Shown in pieces: positions 1 through 8,575 of a DNA stretch of 64,000 nt. The stretch comes from Streptomyces goshikiensis (GTDB lineage: Bacteria; Actinomycetota; Actinomycetes; Streptomycetales; Streptomycetaceae): positions 62,001 to 126,000 of the forward strand of contig NZ_BMVE01000013.1 in assembly GCF_014650555.1 (NCBI RefSeq), written 5' to 3'. A program made the position numbers and the translations under genes. Under the pieces are notes generated by a model. The model did not search any database and was not told the origin of the DNA. It saw only the letters and a list, made by a program, of their open reading frames with translations. Position 1 is the first letter of the stretch. The number at the start of each line of letters is the position of its first letter.

Positions 1-1111
1 GGCCATGCTGCCGCGCCGGATCCCCGAGATCACCGGCGGGGAGATCGCGGTGCGCTACCACTCCGCGTGGAGCGGGCGGGAGGTCGGCGGGGACTGGTAC
101 GACGTGATCGCGCTGCCCCGCGACCGCGTCGGCATCGTGGTCGGCGACGTCCAGGGCCACGACACGCACGCGGCGGCCATCATGGGCCAGCTGCGGATCG
201 CGCTGCGGGCGTACGCGGGGGAGGGCCATCCGCCGTCCACCGTGCTGGCCCGGGCCTCCCGCTTCCTCGCCGAGCTGGACACCGAACGCTTCGCGACCTG
301 CATGTACGCGCAGGTGGACCTGGAGACCGGCGGGGTACGGGCGGTCCGCGCGGGCCACATGGGCCCGTTGATCCGGCACACGGACGGCCGCACCGGGTGG
401 CCCAACGTGCGCGGCGGGCTGCCGCTCGGGCTGGCCTCCGTCTTCGAGCAGGAGGAGTTCCCCGAGACCCGGCTCGACCTGGTCCCCGGCGAGACGCTGG
501 TGCTGTGCACGGACGGGCTCGTGGAGGAACCGGGCACCGCCATCACCCAGGGCATGGAAGCCCTCGCCCACGCGGTGCGCAGCGGCCCCCAGGAGGCCGG
601 GGCGCTCGCCGACCACCTCTCCGACCGGCTCTGGGAGCGCTGGGGCTCCGGGGACGACGTGGCGCTGCTGGTGCTGCGCCGGGCCCCCGACCCGGGCACC
701 CACCGGGCGCCGCGGATCCACCAGTACGTCCACCAGGCGGACCCGGAGGGGCTGTCGGAGGCCCGGTACGCGCTGCGCCAGGCCCTGCGCGACTGGGGCA
801 TGCCGGACCTCGCCGACGACGTGGAGCTTGCGGCCGGGGAACTGCTGGTCAACGCCCTGCTGCACACCGACGGCGGGGCCGTGCTGACGATGGAGGTGCT
901 GCCGGAGCCGGTGCGGCGCATCCGGCTGTGGGTCAAGGACCGCTCCAGCGTGTGGCCGCGCCGGCGCACCCCGGGGGAGTCGGCCACCACGGGGCGCGGG
1001 CTGCTGCTGGTGGACGCGCTGGCCACGCACTGGGGCGTGGAGTCCCGGGGCGACGGCAAGGCGGTGTGGTGCGAGTTCGACGCCGCGGGGAGCGTCCGCG
1101 GCATCGGGTGA
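1..1111 (+). CDS. SpoIIE/PP2C-type phosphatase with C-terminal HATPase domain (5'-partial)
   Basis: The reading frame is open from the first bases of the window, so the N terminus (probably with sensor domains) lies upstream. The visible part has a PP2C/SpoIIE serine phosphatase domain at about residues 10-225, with GGDWYD and a later LCTDGLVE and GDDVALLVL metal-site motifs. A GHKL/HATPase_c domain of the anti-sigma-factor kinase type follows at about 245-365 (N-box ELLVNALLH, G-box TGRGLLLVDAL). Proteins with this pairing usually control anti-sigma-factor antagonists in Streptomyces partner-switching; the actual partner cannot be told here. Phosphatase and kinase-like folds in one chain are common in this genus. 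Confidence 0.88.
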   Translation, partial: AMLPRRIPEITGGEIAVRYHSAWSGREVGGDWYDVIALPRDRVGIVVGDVQGHDTHAAAIMGQLRIALRAYAGEGHPPSTVLARASRFLAELDTERFATCMYAQVDLETGGVRAVRAGHMGPLIRHTDGRTGWPNVRGGLPLGLASVFEQEEFPETRLDLVPGETLVLCTDGLVEEPGTAITQGMEALAHAVRSGPQEAGALADHLSDRLWERWGSGDDVALLVLRRAPDPGTHRAPRIHQYVHQADPEGLSEARYALRQALRDWGMPDLADDVELAAGELLVNALLHTDGGAVLTMEVLPEPVRRIRLWVKDRSSVWPRRRTPGESATTGRGLLLVDALATHWGVESRGDGKAVWCEFDAAGSVRGIG

Positions 1112-1211
1112 CCGGCCGGTCACGCCGAGTTGTGGGCGGCGGGGGTCGGGGTGATGATGCGGCCATGAGACGCGAGATCGAGATCGAGGACGGGCACGGA
1201 AGGGCCGTGTC

Positions 1212-1388
1212 GTGCGCCGGCTGAACAGGGGCGCCGTGGCCGGGATCCTGGGGCTGCTCCTGCTGGGCGGGTCCGTGTTCGGGCTGCCGACGGTCGTGGA
1301 CTGGACGACGGGCCGCCCGCACGCGGACCCCGGCTGCCAGACGGTCGCGTTCATGTCGATGACCGGCGTGGCGCCCGCCTGCCGGTAG
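1212..1388 (+). CDS. small single-span membrane or secreted protein, unknown function
   Basis: A 58-residue frame starting with GTG. It has Arg residues at the N terminus, a hydrophobic stretch (GILGLLLLGGSVFGLPTVV, about residues 11-30), then a short polar tail with two Cys residues (one at the end, APACR). The layout is that of a small signal-anchor or secreted peptide. No family is recognised. The start is chosen because the hydrophobic segment begins just after it, but no strong ribosome site is visible. It could also be spurious. Confidence 0.4.
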   Translation: MRRLNRGAVAGILGLLLLGGSVFGLPTVVDWTTGRPHADPGCQTVAFMSMTGVAPACR

Positions 1389-1443
1389 CGGCGGCTACCG
1401 GACGGCCCGTGCCACGGCCTGCGGCTGCGACCAGCAGCTGCGG

Positions 1444-1890
1444 CTAGCGGTGGTCGAACAGCTCGACGGTCCGCTCGTCCTGGGCGACGGTGTCGATGGC
1501 CCTCGGCATCAGGCCGCTCCCCATGCGGACCACCTCCAGCCGGGCCTCGGCCCGCGCCTCGCCGGCGTGGATGCCCTTGGTGAAGCGCATCGAGGCGGTG
1601 CTCTGCCACTCGTGCTCCCGGCCGTCGCAGATCACCTCGCCCTTGGAGGTGGTGCCGAGGCGGGTGCCGTCCTGGGCGAGGGCGGTCGCGATCTGCACCC
1701 CCACGGGTGACGGGTCCTCGCACACGTAGGTGCCGGAAAGGGTGACCGTGTCGTCGTCACCGATGTGGGCGTCCTGCCGGACGGAAATGCGGTTCTCGAA
1801 AACGGTCGCGTCGGCGGGGGCGGTGAATACCGTCGTGGCCGCCAGGGCGGACAGTGCGGCGAATGCCATGCGGGGGCCGGTCGTGCCCAT
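1444..1890 (-). CDS. secreted DUF6299-like protein
   Basis: 148 residues. A signal peptide (MGTTGPRMAFAALSALAATT, cleavage probably after ADA at about residue 28) is followed by a single small beta-rich domain with two Cys residues (TYVCEDPS and EVICDG), likely a disulfide. The pattern of VTLSGTYxC and a CDG-EHxW segment matches the Streptomyces DUF6299 secreted family; function unknown. The ATG at 1890 is preceded by GGAGG at ideal spacing, so the much longer upstream extension of this frame is rejected. It is divergent from the lipoprotein gene at 2071. Confidence 0.75.
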   Translation of the reverse strand: MGTTGPRMAFAALSALAATTVFTAPADATVFENRISVRQDAHIGDDDTVTLSGTYVCEDPSPVGVQIATALAQDGTRLGTTSKGEVICDGREHEWQSTASMRFTKGIHAGEARAEARLEVVRMGSGLMPRAIDTVAQDERTVELFDHR

Positions 1891-2070
1891 CGTTCCTCCG
1901 GTGGAAGCGGTGAATGCGGTGAATGCGGGTGGCGGGAATCCGCCGGAACGCATTGTGCTGGCAGTTGGGCGGCAACTCGCTCCGCGCGGTCGTGTCGTTG
2001 TGCGCAATTGCCCGCTCGGGCGCGTGAGACTGGCCGGAATACATCCCGAAGGTCCCCGAAGGGATCCCGC

Positions 2071-2697
2071 ATGCGCCAGTACGTCTCCGCACCCGTCCTC
2101 GCCGTCGCCGCCCTCCTCCCGGCCCTGCTGTTGGGGGCCACCGCCTGCCAGAGCGCCCCCGACGGGGCGGCCCTCGCCCCTGCGGCGATCCCCGCCGTCC
2201 CGGTGGACGACGGGGTTCCGGGCGGCGGCGCGGAGCGCGACCCCGCCCGGGCCCCGGGGGCGGCGGGGGCGCGGGACGCCGCGAAGGATGCCCGTGTGGG
2301 TGACTCCGTACGGGTGGACGGCCGCCAGATGGGCCGTCATCTGGAGGCGGTTCTCAACGCGTACGTGGATCCCGCGATCAGCGTCGCGAAGGGCCTCGCC
2401 GCGCCCGCCGGGAAGCGCTGGGTGGCCGCCTCGATGTCGTTCGTCAACGTGGGCGGCGCCTCGTACGGGGCCCTCGGTCGCATGTGGGCGCTCGACGGCG
2501 CGGGCAAGCGCCATCCGGTGGTGCCCGCCGGTGAACTGACGACCGGCAAAACGCTCGTCTTCGATTCCCTGGAGGTCGGTGAGCGGGCCGAGGGATGGGT
2601 CGTGTTCGAAATCCCGGAAAACGCCCGCATCGTACGGCTCCAGTACCAGGACGCGAACATCAGGACGAATTCCGGATCGGGATACTGGGCGGTGTAG
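2071..2697 (+). CDS. lipoprotein, DUF4352-like
   Basis: 208 residues. The N terminus is a lipoprotein signal with lipobox LLGATAC (Cys at about residue 26), then a Pro/Ala-rich linker to about residue 75, then an immunoglobulin-like domain resembling DUF4352 (WVAASMSFVNVG ... GWVVFEIPENA). Such proteins sit on the outer face of the membrane; the role is unknown. ATG at 2071 has AAGGGA eight bases upstream. It is transcribed divergently from the secreted DUF6299-like gene, with about 180 bp of shared promoter region between them. Confidence 0.75.
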   Translation: MRQYVSAPVLAVAALLPALLLGATACQSAPDGAALAPAAIPAVPVDDGVPGGGAERDPARAPGAAGARDAAKDARVGDSVRVDGRQMGRHLEAVLNAYVDPAISVAKGLAAPAGKRWVAASMSFVNVGGASYGALGRMWALDGAGKRHPVVPAGELTTGKTLVFDSLEVGERAEGWVVFEIPENARIVRLQYQDANIRTNSGSGYWAV

Positions 2698-2741
2698 CCC
2701 GCCCGGGTGAAAGGCCGTGAAAGGGCCGGGCGGGAGAGCAC

Positions 2742-2747
2742 TAGGGT
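2742..2747 (+). promoter_or_regulatory. -10 box TAGGGT of a predicted leaderless promoter
   Basis: TAGGGT fits the TANNNT -10 consensus and lies 7 nt before the ATG at 2755, so transcription would start at or next to the start codon. No Shine-Dalgarno sequence is visible in the gap. Confidence 0.4.
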
Positions 2748-2754
2748 GCGGCGC

Positions 2755-3249
2755 ATGACTTCAACCCAAGCCGAAATCGACCGGTCCCAGCTCGGCACCC
2801 TTTCGGTGCTCGCGTGGATCGGCGACCCCTCCGACGGCCACGACATCCCGTACCTCCTCGCCTACACCCTCGGCGACGGCCCCAAGGGCCCGGAGGCCGG
2901 CGAGGCGGCCGCCCGGGGGCTGCTGGAGGAGATCGGCCTGCCCATCGGCGACGTGGTCATGGACGGCACCCTCAAGGCGTCCACCTTCCCGGTGCAGATC
3001 CTGCTCGCGGACAACCAGATCGCGCTGACCCTGCCCGGGCTGAACGCGACCTGCACCGCCCCGGACGAGTGGGTCGCGGCGGCGGTCGAGAGCGGACAGG
3101 CGTACTTCCTGTTCGCCACGCGCGCCTGGCCCGAGGCCGTGCCGGGCCGCCCGGTGACCGCGGAGCTCCTGCAGAAGTTCGCCGGTGACGAGGAGGTGCT
3201 CACCAGCAGCGCGCACTGCGTGCTCTCGGTGCAGCGCCTCCAGAAGTAG
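2755..3249 (+). CDS. DUF5949 family protein
   Basis: 164 residues, soluble, one domain. Segments such as GTLSVLAWIGDPSDG, PYLLAYTLGDGPKGPEA, YFLFATRAWPEAVPG and FAGDEEVLTSSAHC are typical of the DUF5949 family found in Streptomyces. Function is unknown. The start at 2755 is taken because family members begin just before a similar position and because a -10 box lies 7 nt upstream. The gene ends in a strong bidirectional hairpin facing the P450 gene. Confidence 0.8.
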   Translation: MTSTQAEIDRSQLGTLSVLAWIGDPSDGHDIPYLLAYTLGDGPKGPEAGEAAARGLLEEIGLPIGDVVMDGTLKASTFPVQILLADNQIALTLPGLNATCTAPDEWVAAAVESGQAYFLFATRAWPEAVPGRPVTAELLQKFAGDEEVLTSSAHCVLSVQRLQK

Positions 3250-3254
3250 CCCCC

Positions 3255-3309
3255 CCGGGCGGGCTGCCGGCCGCCCGGGCGCCGGCCGCCGGGCCCCCAG
3301 CCCGCCCGG
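3255..3309. terminator. bidirectional terminator hairpin
   Basis: A 12-bp perfect inverted repeat (CCGGGCGGGCTG / CAGCCCGCCCGG) with a further GC-rich hairpin inside lies between the convergent DUF5949 and P450 genes. No T-run is present, as is usual in Streptomyces. Confidence 0.6.
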
Positions 3310-3327
3310 CGGCCGGTCCCGCCCGCC

Positions 3328-4629
3328 CTACGGCGCGGGGTGCTCGACGGGGCAGCCGGCGGGCTCCTGCGCCGCGGGCCGCTCGAAGGTGAAGCGCAGC
3401 GAGCGCACGCGGTTGTCGAAGCTGGAGCCCGCCAGATCCGGCAGCCCCACCGCCCGCAGGCCGACCGGCCGGGTCAGCAGCTCCCGGAACAGCGCCTTCA
3501 TCTCCACCCGGGCCAGGTGCGCGCCCAGACAGAAGTGCGGTCCGCCGCCGCCGAACCCCAGGTGCGGGTTGGGCGAGCGGGTGATGTCGAAGGCGTCCGG
3601 GTCGGGGAAGACGGCCTCGTCTCGGTTGGCGGAGGCGTAGTACAGCACCACCTTGTCACCGGGGTGGAACAGGCGCCCACCCAGCATGTGTTCGGCCACG
3701 ACCGTCCGGCGGAACTGGATGATCGGCGTCGAGTGCCGGATCATCTCCTCCACCGCGCCGTCGGCGTACGCCTCGAAGTCCCCGAGCAGCAGGTCCCGTT
3801 GCGCGGGGTGGTCGGTCAGCAGGGACAGCCCGTGGGTGATCGCGTTCCGGGTGGTCTCCACGCCCGCCACCATCAGCAGCGAGAAGAACGCCCCCAACTG
3901 GCGGGCGTTCAGGGCCTGCCCGTCCACATCGGCGGTGACCAGAGCCGAGATCAGGTCGTCTGCCGGGTTCTCGCGCCGCTCCCGCCCGATGCCCGCGACC
4001 ATCCGCTGCATCCTCGCCAGCGCCCGCAGCCCCCGCCCGGGCATCCGCAGCCGGGAGGCGAGGCCCCGCTCCACACCGATGTTCTCGGAGGCGTGGTTGA
4101 CCCGGTCGGCGATCTCCGCCCGGTGGCGCTCGGGGATGCCCATCATGTTGCAGATGACCTCCAGGGGCAGCCGGGAGGCCACGGCCGACACGAACTCGTC
4201 GGGTTCCCCCTCCAGTACGTCGTCCACGATCCGGGAGGCCACCGCGAGGATGTCCTCCTCGGCGGCCGCCAGCAGCCGGGGCGTGAACGCCCGCTGCACG
4301 ATCTTGCGCAGCCGCGCGTGCTCGGGGCCGTCCAGGTTGACCATGGAGTCCCCGAACAGCGTCCGTACCCACCGGGCCGGCTCGGGCGTGGTCACCCCGG
4401 GCGCGCTCGCGAACACCTTGGGCAGCCGGCTCGCCTCCTGCACGTCGGCGTGGCGCACGAGCGCCCAGTGCCCGCGGCCCGACCCCTCGGGCACGTACAG
4501 GGGGGAGTCGAGGGCCCGCAGGGCGGCGAAGGCCGCGAGCCGGGCCCCGGGGGGCTGCTGCCAGAACGCCGGGTCCGCGAGCTGCCGGGCCGTGCCCGCG
4601 TCCGAGTACCGCTGTGCCGGGACCGCCAT
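3328..4629 (-). CDS. cytochrome P450
   Basis: 433 residues, soluble class I bacterial P450. The I-helix oxygen-activation motif is AGVETTRN (about residue 255), the K-helix ExxR-type segment is EEMIRHSTP, and the heme loop is FGGGGPHFCLG with the axial Cys at about residue 367. The AGxETTRNAITHG stretch and the heme loop resemble the CYP124/CYP125/CYP142 group, which oxidises methyl-branched lipids and steroid side chains; that substrate assignment is inference. No ferredoxin gene is adjacent. The start has GGAAGAAGG upstream. The neighbour upstream is an unrelated LtrA-type membrane protein. Confidence 0.92.
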   Translation of the reverse strand: MAVPAQRYSDAGTARQLADPAFWQQPPGARLAAFAALRALDSPLYVPEGSGRGHWALVRHADVQEASRLPKVFASAPGVTTPEPARWVRTLFGDSMVNLDGPEHARLRKIVQRAFTPRLLAAAEEDILAVASRIVDDVLEGEPDEFVSAVASRLPLEVICNMMGIPERHRAEIADRVNHASENIGVERGLASRLRMPGRGLRALARMQRMVAGIGRERRENPADDLISALVTADVDGQALNARQLGAFFSLLMVAGVETTRNAITHGLSLLTDHPAQRDLLLGDFEAYADGAVEEMIRHSTPIIQFRRTVVAEHMLGGRLFHPGDKVVLYYASANRDEAVFPDPDAFDITRSPNPHLGFGGGGPHFCLGAHLARVEMKALFRELLTRPVGLRAVGLPDLAGSSFDNRVRSLRFTFERPAAQEPAGCPVEHPAP

Positions 4630-4668
4630 CGTGCCTTCTTCCGTTCGCCGGGTCAGGGCCCCCGTCCC

Positions 4669-5823
4669 TCACGCACCCAAACGCGTCCGGCCTGCCAAGG
4701 TCACGCCCACGGCGACGGTGGCGGCCGCCACCAGCCCGGCCCACAGCACGGCCTGCGGGCCGGTCCAGGCACAGGCGAGGGTGGCCAGCGCCGAGCAGGG
4801 CAGCACCAGCTGCTGGGCGAGTCCCCGCTTGAAGTGGCGGGAGTGCAGGAGCCAGACGAAGACGAGGAAGAGCGCGACCGGGATCATCACGGACAGGTTG
4901 GCGGCCACCAGCGAGAGGTGGGTCTTGCCGACGGCGTGCTCGATGGCCACCTCGATGCCCGCGCCGATGGCCGCGGCCGACGAGAGGATCACGAAGTGCC
5001 CGTACCCCCACGGGATCGCCTCGCGGTTGCCCCGCAGCCGGTCGTGCACGGGCACCGCGAAATAGATCCACCAGGCGGCGAAGACGATCAGCAGCCCGCC
5101 CCCCGCGATGGGCAGCAGCTCGCCCAGCGCCTCGTGCTCGTCGAGGGCGGACTGTACGGCGACCGTGCTCGCGGCGATGCTCTCGCCGAGGACGATGATG
5201 GTGAACAGGCCGTACCGCTCGGCGATGTGGTGCGGATGCCACTGGGTCTGGTAGCCGAGCTCCGCGACGACCGGGACCAGCAGCTCCGCCATCACCAGCA
5301 CCAGGAACAGCCACCTGCGGCTGGACTCGGGGGCCGCGAGCAGGGCCACCCAGCCCAGCTGGCAGATCACCAGCCCGATCGCGTACGTGAGCGCGCAGCG
5401 GCGGGCCGCACCCCGCTCCCCGGCCGCCGCGCGCAGCCACTGCGCGGTGAGCGCGAGGCGCATCACCACGTAGCCGAGGACGGCGACGGTCCAGTCGTTG
5501 TCGTTGAAGGCGCGCGGGATACCGGCCGAGTAGACGAGGACGCCGGAGATCTGCACCAGGGTCGCGATCCGGTACGGGACGTCGTCGACGTCGTAGGCGG
5601 AGGCGAACCAGGTGAAGTTCATCCAGGCCCACCAGACGCCGAAGAAGACGAACAGGTAGCCGGTGATGCCGGCGGCCACATGGTCCTCGGCGAGGGCGTG
5701 GACCAGCTGCCGGCCGGCCTGCGCCACCGCGACGACGAAACAGAGGTCGAAGAACAGTTCCAGGGGAGTCGCGGCCCGGTGGCCTTCCCTCCGGCTGCGG
5801 GCGGTCATCGGTACGTAGGTCAT
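4669..5823 (-). CDS. low temperature requirement A (LtrA) family membrane protein
   Basis: 384 residues with about ten to twelve predicted membrane spans. The N-terminal segment PLELFFDLCFVVAVAQ is diagnostic of the LtrA family, and FNDNDW and ERYGLFTIIVLGESI are also conserved there. LtrA was named from a Listeria cold-growth locus; its biochemical role is not established. An alternative start at the ATG 15 bases downstream (residue 6) is possible. Confidence 0.85.
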   Translation of the reverse strand: MTYVPMTARSRREGHRAATPLELFFDLCFVVAVAQAGRQLVHALAEDHVAAGITGYLFVFFGVWWAWMNFTWFASAYDVDDVPYRIATLVQISGVLVYSAGIPRAFNDNDWTVAVLGYVVMRLALTAQWLRAAAGERGAARRCALTYAIGLVICQLGWVALLAAPESSRRWLFLVLVMAELLVPVVAELGYQTQWHPHHIAERYGLFTIIVLGESIAASTVAVQSALDEHEALGELLPIAGGGLLIVFAAWWIYFAVPVHDRLRGNREAIPWGYGHFVILSSAAAIGAGIEVAIEHAVGKTHLSLVAANLSVMIPVALFLVFVWLLHSRHFKRGLAQQLVLPCSALATLACAWTGPQAVLWAGLVAAATVAVGVTLAGRTRLGA

Positions 5824-5963
5824 ACCGCACAGGACAGCAGCCGCACGGCGGTCGGCAGCCGAGGCGCGCGGGCTCCCCGGGAGCCGTGTGGCCCGGGTGC
5901 CGGACAGCGCCCGCGCGGACGCCGGGGCCCCCGGCTGAGCGGAGCGGCGGGAGGGGGCGGCCG

Positions 5964-5969
5964 TACCCT
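5964..5969 (+). promoter_or_regulatory. -10 box TACCCT of a predicted leaderless promoter
   Basis: TACCCT followed by exactly 6 nt (GGGGGT) and then the ATG at 5976. This spacing places the transcription start on the start codon. Confidence 0.4.
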
Positions 5970-5975
5970 GGGGGT

Positions 5976-6236
5976 ATGAGCACCGCCCCCACCCCCGCTT
6001 CCGGCCCGCAGGACCCCAGGGACTCCCAGGACCCCAAGGGCCCGAAGGCCGCGCAGGACCCGAAGCCCGGGGCCACGCCCCAGTCGAGGCCCAAGCCCAG
6101 GCTGGTCTTCGACGACCCGTTGGACCAGCAGTCCTCGGACGACACCGACCGCGGGTGGGGCGAGCGGTCCCCCGCCGGCGGGAGCGCCGCCGACCTGGCC
6201 CGCTTCCTCGACGAGAAGCCGCCGCACCACCTCTGA
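5976..6236 (+). CDS. small Pro/Asp-rich hydrophilic protein, unknown
   Basis: 86 residues with no hydrophobic segment. The first half is low-complexity (repeated Pro, Asp, Gln, Lys). The conserved-looking part is PRLVFDDPLDQQSSDD in the middle and LARFLDEKPPHHL at the C-terminal end. I know of no function; such short disordered proteins occur widely in Streptomyces. It ends 10 bp from the convergent mscL gene. Confidence 0.6.
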   Translation: MSTAPTPASGPQDPRDSQDPKGPKAAQDPKPGATPQSRPKPRLVFDDPLDQQSSDDTDRGWGERSPAGGSAADLARFLDEKPPHHL

Positions 6237-6246
6237 GTCAGAAGAG

Positions 6247-6765
6247 TCAGAACGCCCCGTCGCGGCCCTGCCCCTGGCCCTGGCCGTAACCGTGACCGTT
6301 CGCCGGGCCCCCGTGGACGCGCTGGGCGACCAGCGTGTCCCGGATCTCCTTGAGGACCTCCAGCTCGGTGATCTCCATGGTCTCCTGGACGCCTTCCCTG
6401 GCCTTGCGGCGCTGTTCCTGCCGGGCGAGGTACTTCGCCATGGGCAGCACCATCAGGAAGTAGACGACCGCCGCGGTGATCACGAAGGTAAGGGTCGCGT
6501 TCAGCACCGAACCCCACAGGATGTTCACGCCGGTCGGCTCCCCCTTCGCGGTGACGCCGCAAGGACCCTTCAGGCACGAGGAGTAGCCGTCCAGGCTCTT
6601 CGTGCCGACCGCGCCCACCAGCGGGCCGATGATTCCCTTGACCACGGAGTTCACGATGTTCGTGAACGCGGCGCCGATGACCACGGCCACCGCGAGGTCG
6701 ATCACGTTGCCGCGCATCAGGAAGGCCTTGAAGCCCGCCAGAACGCTGTCCTTCTGCTTGCTCAC
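6247..6765 (-). CDS. mscL: large-conductance mechanosensitive channel MscL
   Basis: 172 residues. The family signature is clear: FLMRGNVIDLAVAVVIGAAF forms the pore-lining TM1 (about residues 14-40), and TM2 is LTFVITAAVVYFLMV (about 90-108), followed by a charged cytoplasmic helix and a Gly/Gln-rich tail. It opens under membrane tension to release solutes after osmotic down-shock. The periplasmic loop carries two Cys residues (SSCLKGPCG) and is longer than in the E. coli protein. GTG at 6765 is chosen since AGAGG lies just upstream; the ATG farther upstream adds an unrelated extension. Confidence 0.92.
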   Translation of the reverse strand: MSKQKDSVLAGFKAFLMRGNVIDLAVAVVIGAAFTNIVNSVVKGIIGPLVGAVGTKSLDGYSSCLKGPCGVTAKGEPTGVNILWGSVLNATLTFVITAAVVYFLMVLPMAKYLARQEQRRKAREGVQETMEITELEVLKEIRDTLVAQRVHGGPANGHGYGQGQGQGRDGAF

Positions 6766-6903
6766 AACTGAGCCTCTTTTCGTATCTGCCGAACACGGAG
6801 CCAATGGTTCCGAAAGCTACGGCAGGCAGGGCCCGGCGTGTCCAATCGAGCGCCCTCCCGAGGGGATGCGACTGGGCGTCAGTTCGACCCGGTGAGCGAC
6901 GGC

Positions 6904-7503
6904 TCAGCACAGCGTCACCGCCAGCCGGGCCGCCGCGCCGGCCCCCACGAGGGCCCGGGCGGTCTCCCGGGGCACGGACAGCACCACCAGCGCCCCGCCG
7001 TCCCCCATGTCCCGCTCCGGAGCCGGCACTTCGGCCACCCGCGCCGCCACCGCCACCACCCGGGGCGGTCCGGCGCGCTCGGCCGCCACCACATCGACGC
7101 GGTCACCGGGCCGCAGCAGCCGCACCGTCGCCCCGTCGGCGATCCGCACCGGGGCCGACACCAGACGCACCGCGGCGGGCGGCGGCGGTTTCCCACCCGG
7201 CGGCGCCGCACCCCGGGAGGCCTGCGCCCGCGCCCCGCCGGCGGCCAGCGCGGCCGCCGCCGCGACGGCCAGAGCGGCCGACACGACCCGCCGCCGGCGC
7301 CTCAGGGCCCGCCGCAAGCGGTCTCCGCCCCGGCCCGCGCGGCCCACCCGAAGCGGTGGGAAGAGCGGAACGGCGCGCGCGGGAGGGCACGTGGAACCAG
7401 GGAAGGCAGGGAAGGCCGGGGAAGCAGGAGAACCCGGGAGAGCCGCGGGAGCCGCGGGAGCGGGGGAAGGGAAGGAAGCGGGCAGAGAAGAGGTCCTGGA
7501 CAT
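6904..7503 (-). CDS. CpaB/RcpC-like SAF-domain protein
   Basis: 199 residues. A long Pro/Ala-rich N terminus, an Arg-rich cluster (RRALRRRRR) and one membrane span (VVSAALAVAAAAALAAGG, about 73-92) lead to an extracytoplasmic SAF-like domain (APVRIADGATVRLLRPGDRVDVVA) as in Flp-pilus assembly protein CpaB/RcpC. No other pilus genes are near, so a role in Flp/Tad pili is uncertain; lone copies are common in Streptomyces. The N-terminal low-complexity part suggests the true start may be downstream. Confidence 0.65.
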   Translation of the reverse strand: MSRTSSLPASFPSPAPAAPAALPGSPASPAFPAFPGSTCPPARAVPLFPPLRVGRAGRGGDRLRRALRRRRRVVSAALAVAAAAALAAGGARAQASRGAAPPGGKPPPPAAVRLVSAPVRIADGATVRLLRPGDRVDVVAAERAGPPRVVAVAARVAEVPAPERDMGDGGALVVLSVPRETARALVGAGAAARLAVTLC

Positions 7504-7664
7504 GAGGGCACCGCCAAGCCGGGTGGGTGGATGGGTTCCGGTGTCCGGACCCGCGTCCGGACACCCCTCACGATCCGCCGCCCCGCCGGATCCCGCTCCG
7601 GCCTGTGGACGATCCCCAGCCTGTGGACAACCCGCTCACCCGTGCGAGTTACCGGTGCGCCGCC

Positions 7665-8498
7665 CTACGGCAGCTCGAAGCCCAGGTCCCATCCGTCGAG
7701 CGCGTGGCCGCACGGGCAGGACCGGGACCCGGTCTCCGGCAGCGCCGACACCGCGTCGAAGAGCACCTCGCGCAGCCGGCCGATGTTCTCGCCGAACACC
7801 TTCAGGACCTCGGCGTGGGAGACGCCCTCGCCCACCTCGGCGCCCGCGTCCAGGTCGGTCACCAGCGCCATGGAGGTGTAGCAGAGCCCCAGCTCGCGGG
7901 TGAGGACCGCCTCCGGGTGACCCGTCATGCCGACCACCGACCAGCCCGCCGCCGCGTGCCACCGCGACTCGGCGCGCGTGGAGAACCGCGGCCCCTCGAT
8001 GACGACCATGGTCCCGCCGTCCACCGGCTCCCACTCCCGCCCGCGCGCCGCGGCCAGCGCGACCTCGCGCCCCACGGGGCAGTACGGGTCGGCGAAGCCG
8101 GCGTGCACCACGTTCGGAACGCTGCCGTCGGGCAGCGGCTCGCCGTCGAAGTAGGTCTGCGCCCGGGACTTCGTACGGTCGACGAGCTGGTCGGGGACCA
8201 GCAGGGTGCCCGGGCCGTAATCGCTCCGCAGGCCGCCCACCGCGCACGGGCCCAGCACCTGGCGGACGCCGACGGAGCGCAGCGCCCACAGGTTCGCCCG
8301 GTAGTTGATCTTGTGCGGCGGCACGGTGTGGCCGCGCCCGTGCCGGGGCAGGAAGGCCACCGTCCGGCCGGCCAGCTCGCCCAGGTACAGGGAGTCGCTC
8401 GGAGGGCCGTAGGGGGTGTCCACCGTGACCTCGGTGACGTCCTCCAGGAAGGAGTAGAAGCCCGATCCGCCGATGACACCGATCTCTGCGTTCGCCAT
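7665..8498 (-). CDS. mtnP: S-methyl-5'-thioadenosine phosphorylase
   Basis: 277 residues, a PNP/MTAP-family enzyme. It cleaves MTA (a by-product of polyamine and related SAM chemistry) with phosphate to adenine and 5-methylthioribose 1-phosphate. Motifs are IGGSGFY at the N terminus (phosphate loop), LPRHGRGHTVPPHKINYRAN and the substrate-site MTGHPEAVL region; GPRFSTRAE is also typical. The C-terminal extension carries a CPCGH motif. ATG at 8498 has a TAGGGT -10 box exactly 6 nt upstream and no ribosome site, suggesting a leaderless message. Confidence 0.9.
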   Translation of the reverse strand: MANAEIGVIGGSGFYSFLEDVTEVTVDTPYGPPSDSLYLGELAGRTVAFLPRHGRGHTVPPHKINYRANLWALRSVGVRQVLGPCAVGGLRSDYGPGTLLVPDQLVDRTKSRAQTYFDGEPLPDGSVPNVVHAGFADPYCPVGREVALAAARGREWEPVDGGTMVVIEGPRFSTRAESRWHAAAGWSVVGMTGHPEAVLTRELGLCYTSMALVTDLDAGAEVGEGVSHAEVLKVFGENIGRLREVLFDAVSALPETGSRSCPCGHALDGWDLGFELP

Positions 8499-8504
8499 GG
8501 CGCC

Positions 8505-8510
8505 ACCCTA
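8505..8510 (-). promoter_or_regulatory. -10 box TAGGGT of a predicted leaderless promoter (mtnP)
   Basis: On the minus strand TAGGGT is followed by 6 nt (GGCGCC) and the mtnP ATG. It lies between mtnP and the terminator hairpin of the upstream fmdB-like gene. Confidence 0.45.
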
Positions 8511-8522
8511 ACGGGGCACGCG

Positions 8523-8559
8523 CGAAGCCCCGCCGCCCGGTCGGGGCGGCGGGGCTTCG
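8523..8559 (-). terminator. terminator hairpin after the FmdB-like gene
   Basis: A perfect 16-bp stem (CGAAGCCCCGCCGCCC / GGGCGGCGGGGCTTCG) with a 5-nt loop, located just after the stop of the minus-strand zinc-ribbon gene and before mtnP. Confidence 0.7.
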
Positions 8560-8575
8560 GCTAGAGACAGTCGGG

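Noticed and set aside
1165..1224. A 19-residue ATG frame (MRREIEIEDG...) ahead of the small membrane protein
   Set aside because: Too short, no ribosome site, and no support beyond an ATG; it overlaps the start of the 1212 frame.
3340..5979. Long plus-strand frame over the P450 and LtrA genes
   Set aside because: Shadow of two recognised minus-strand genes; no conserved motif or ribosome site.
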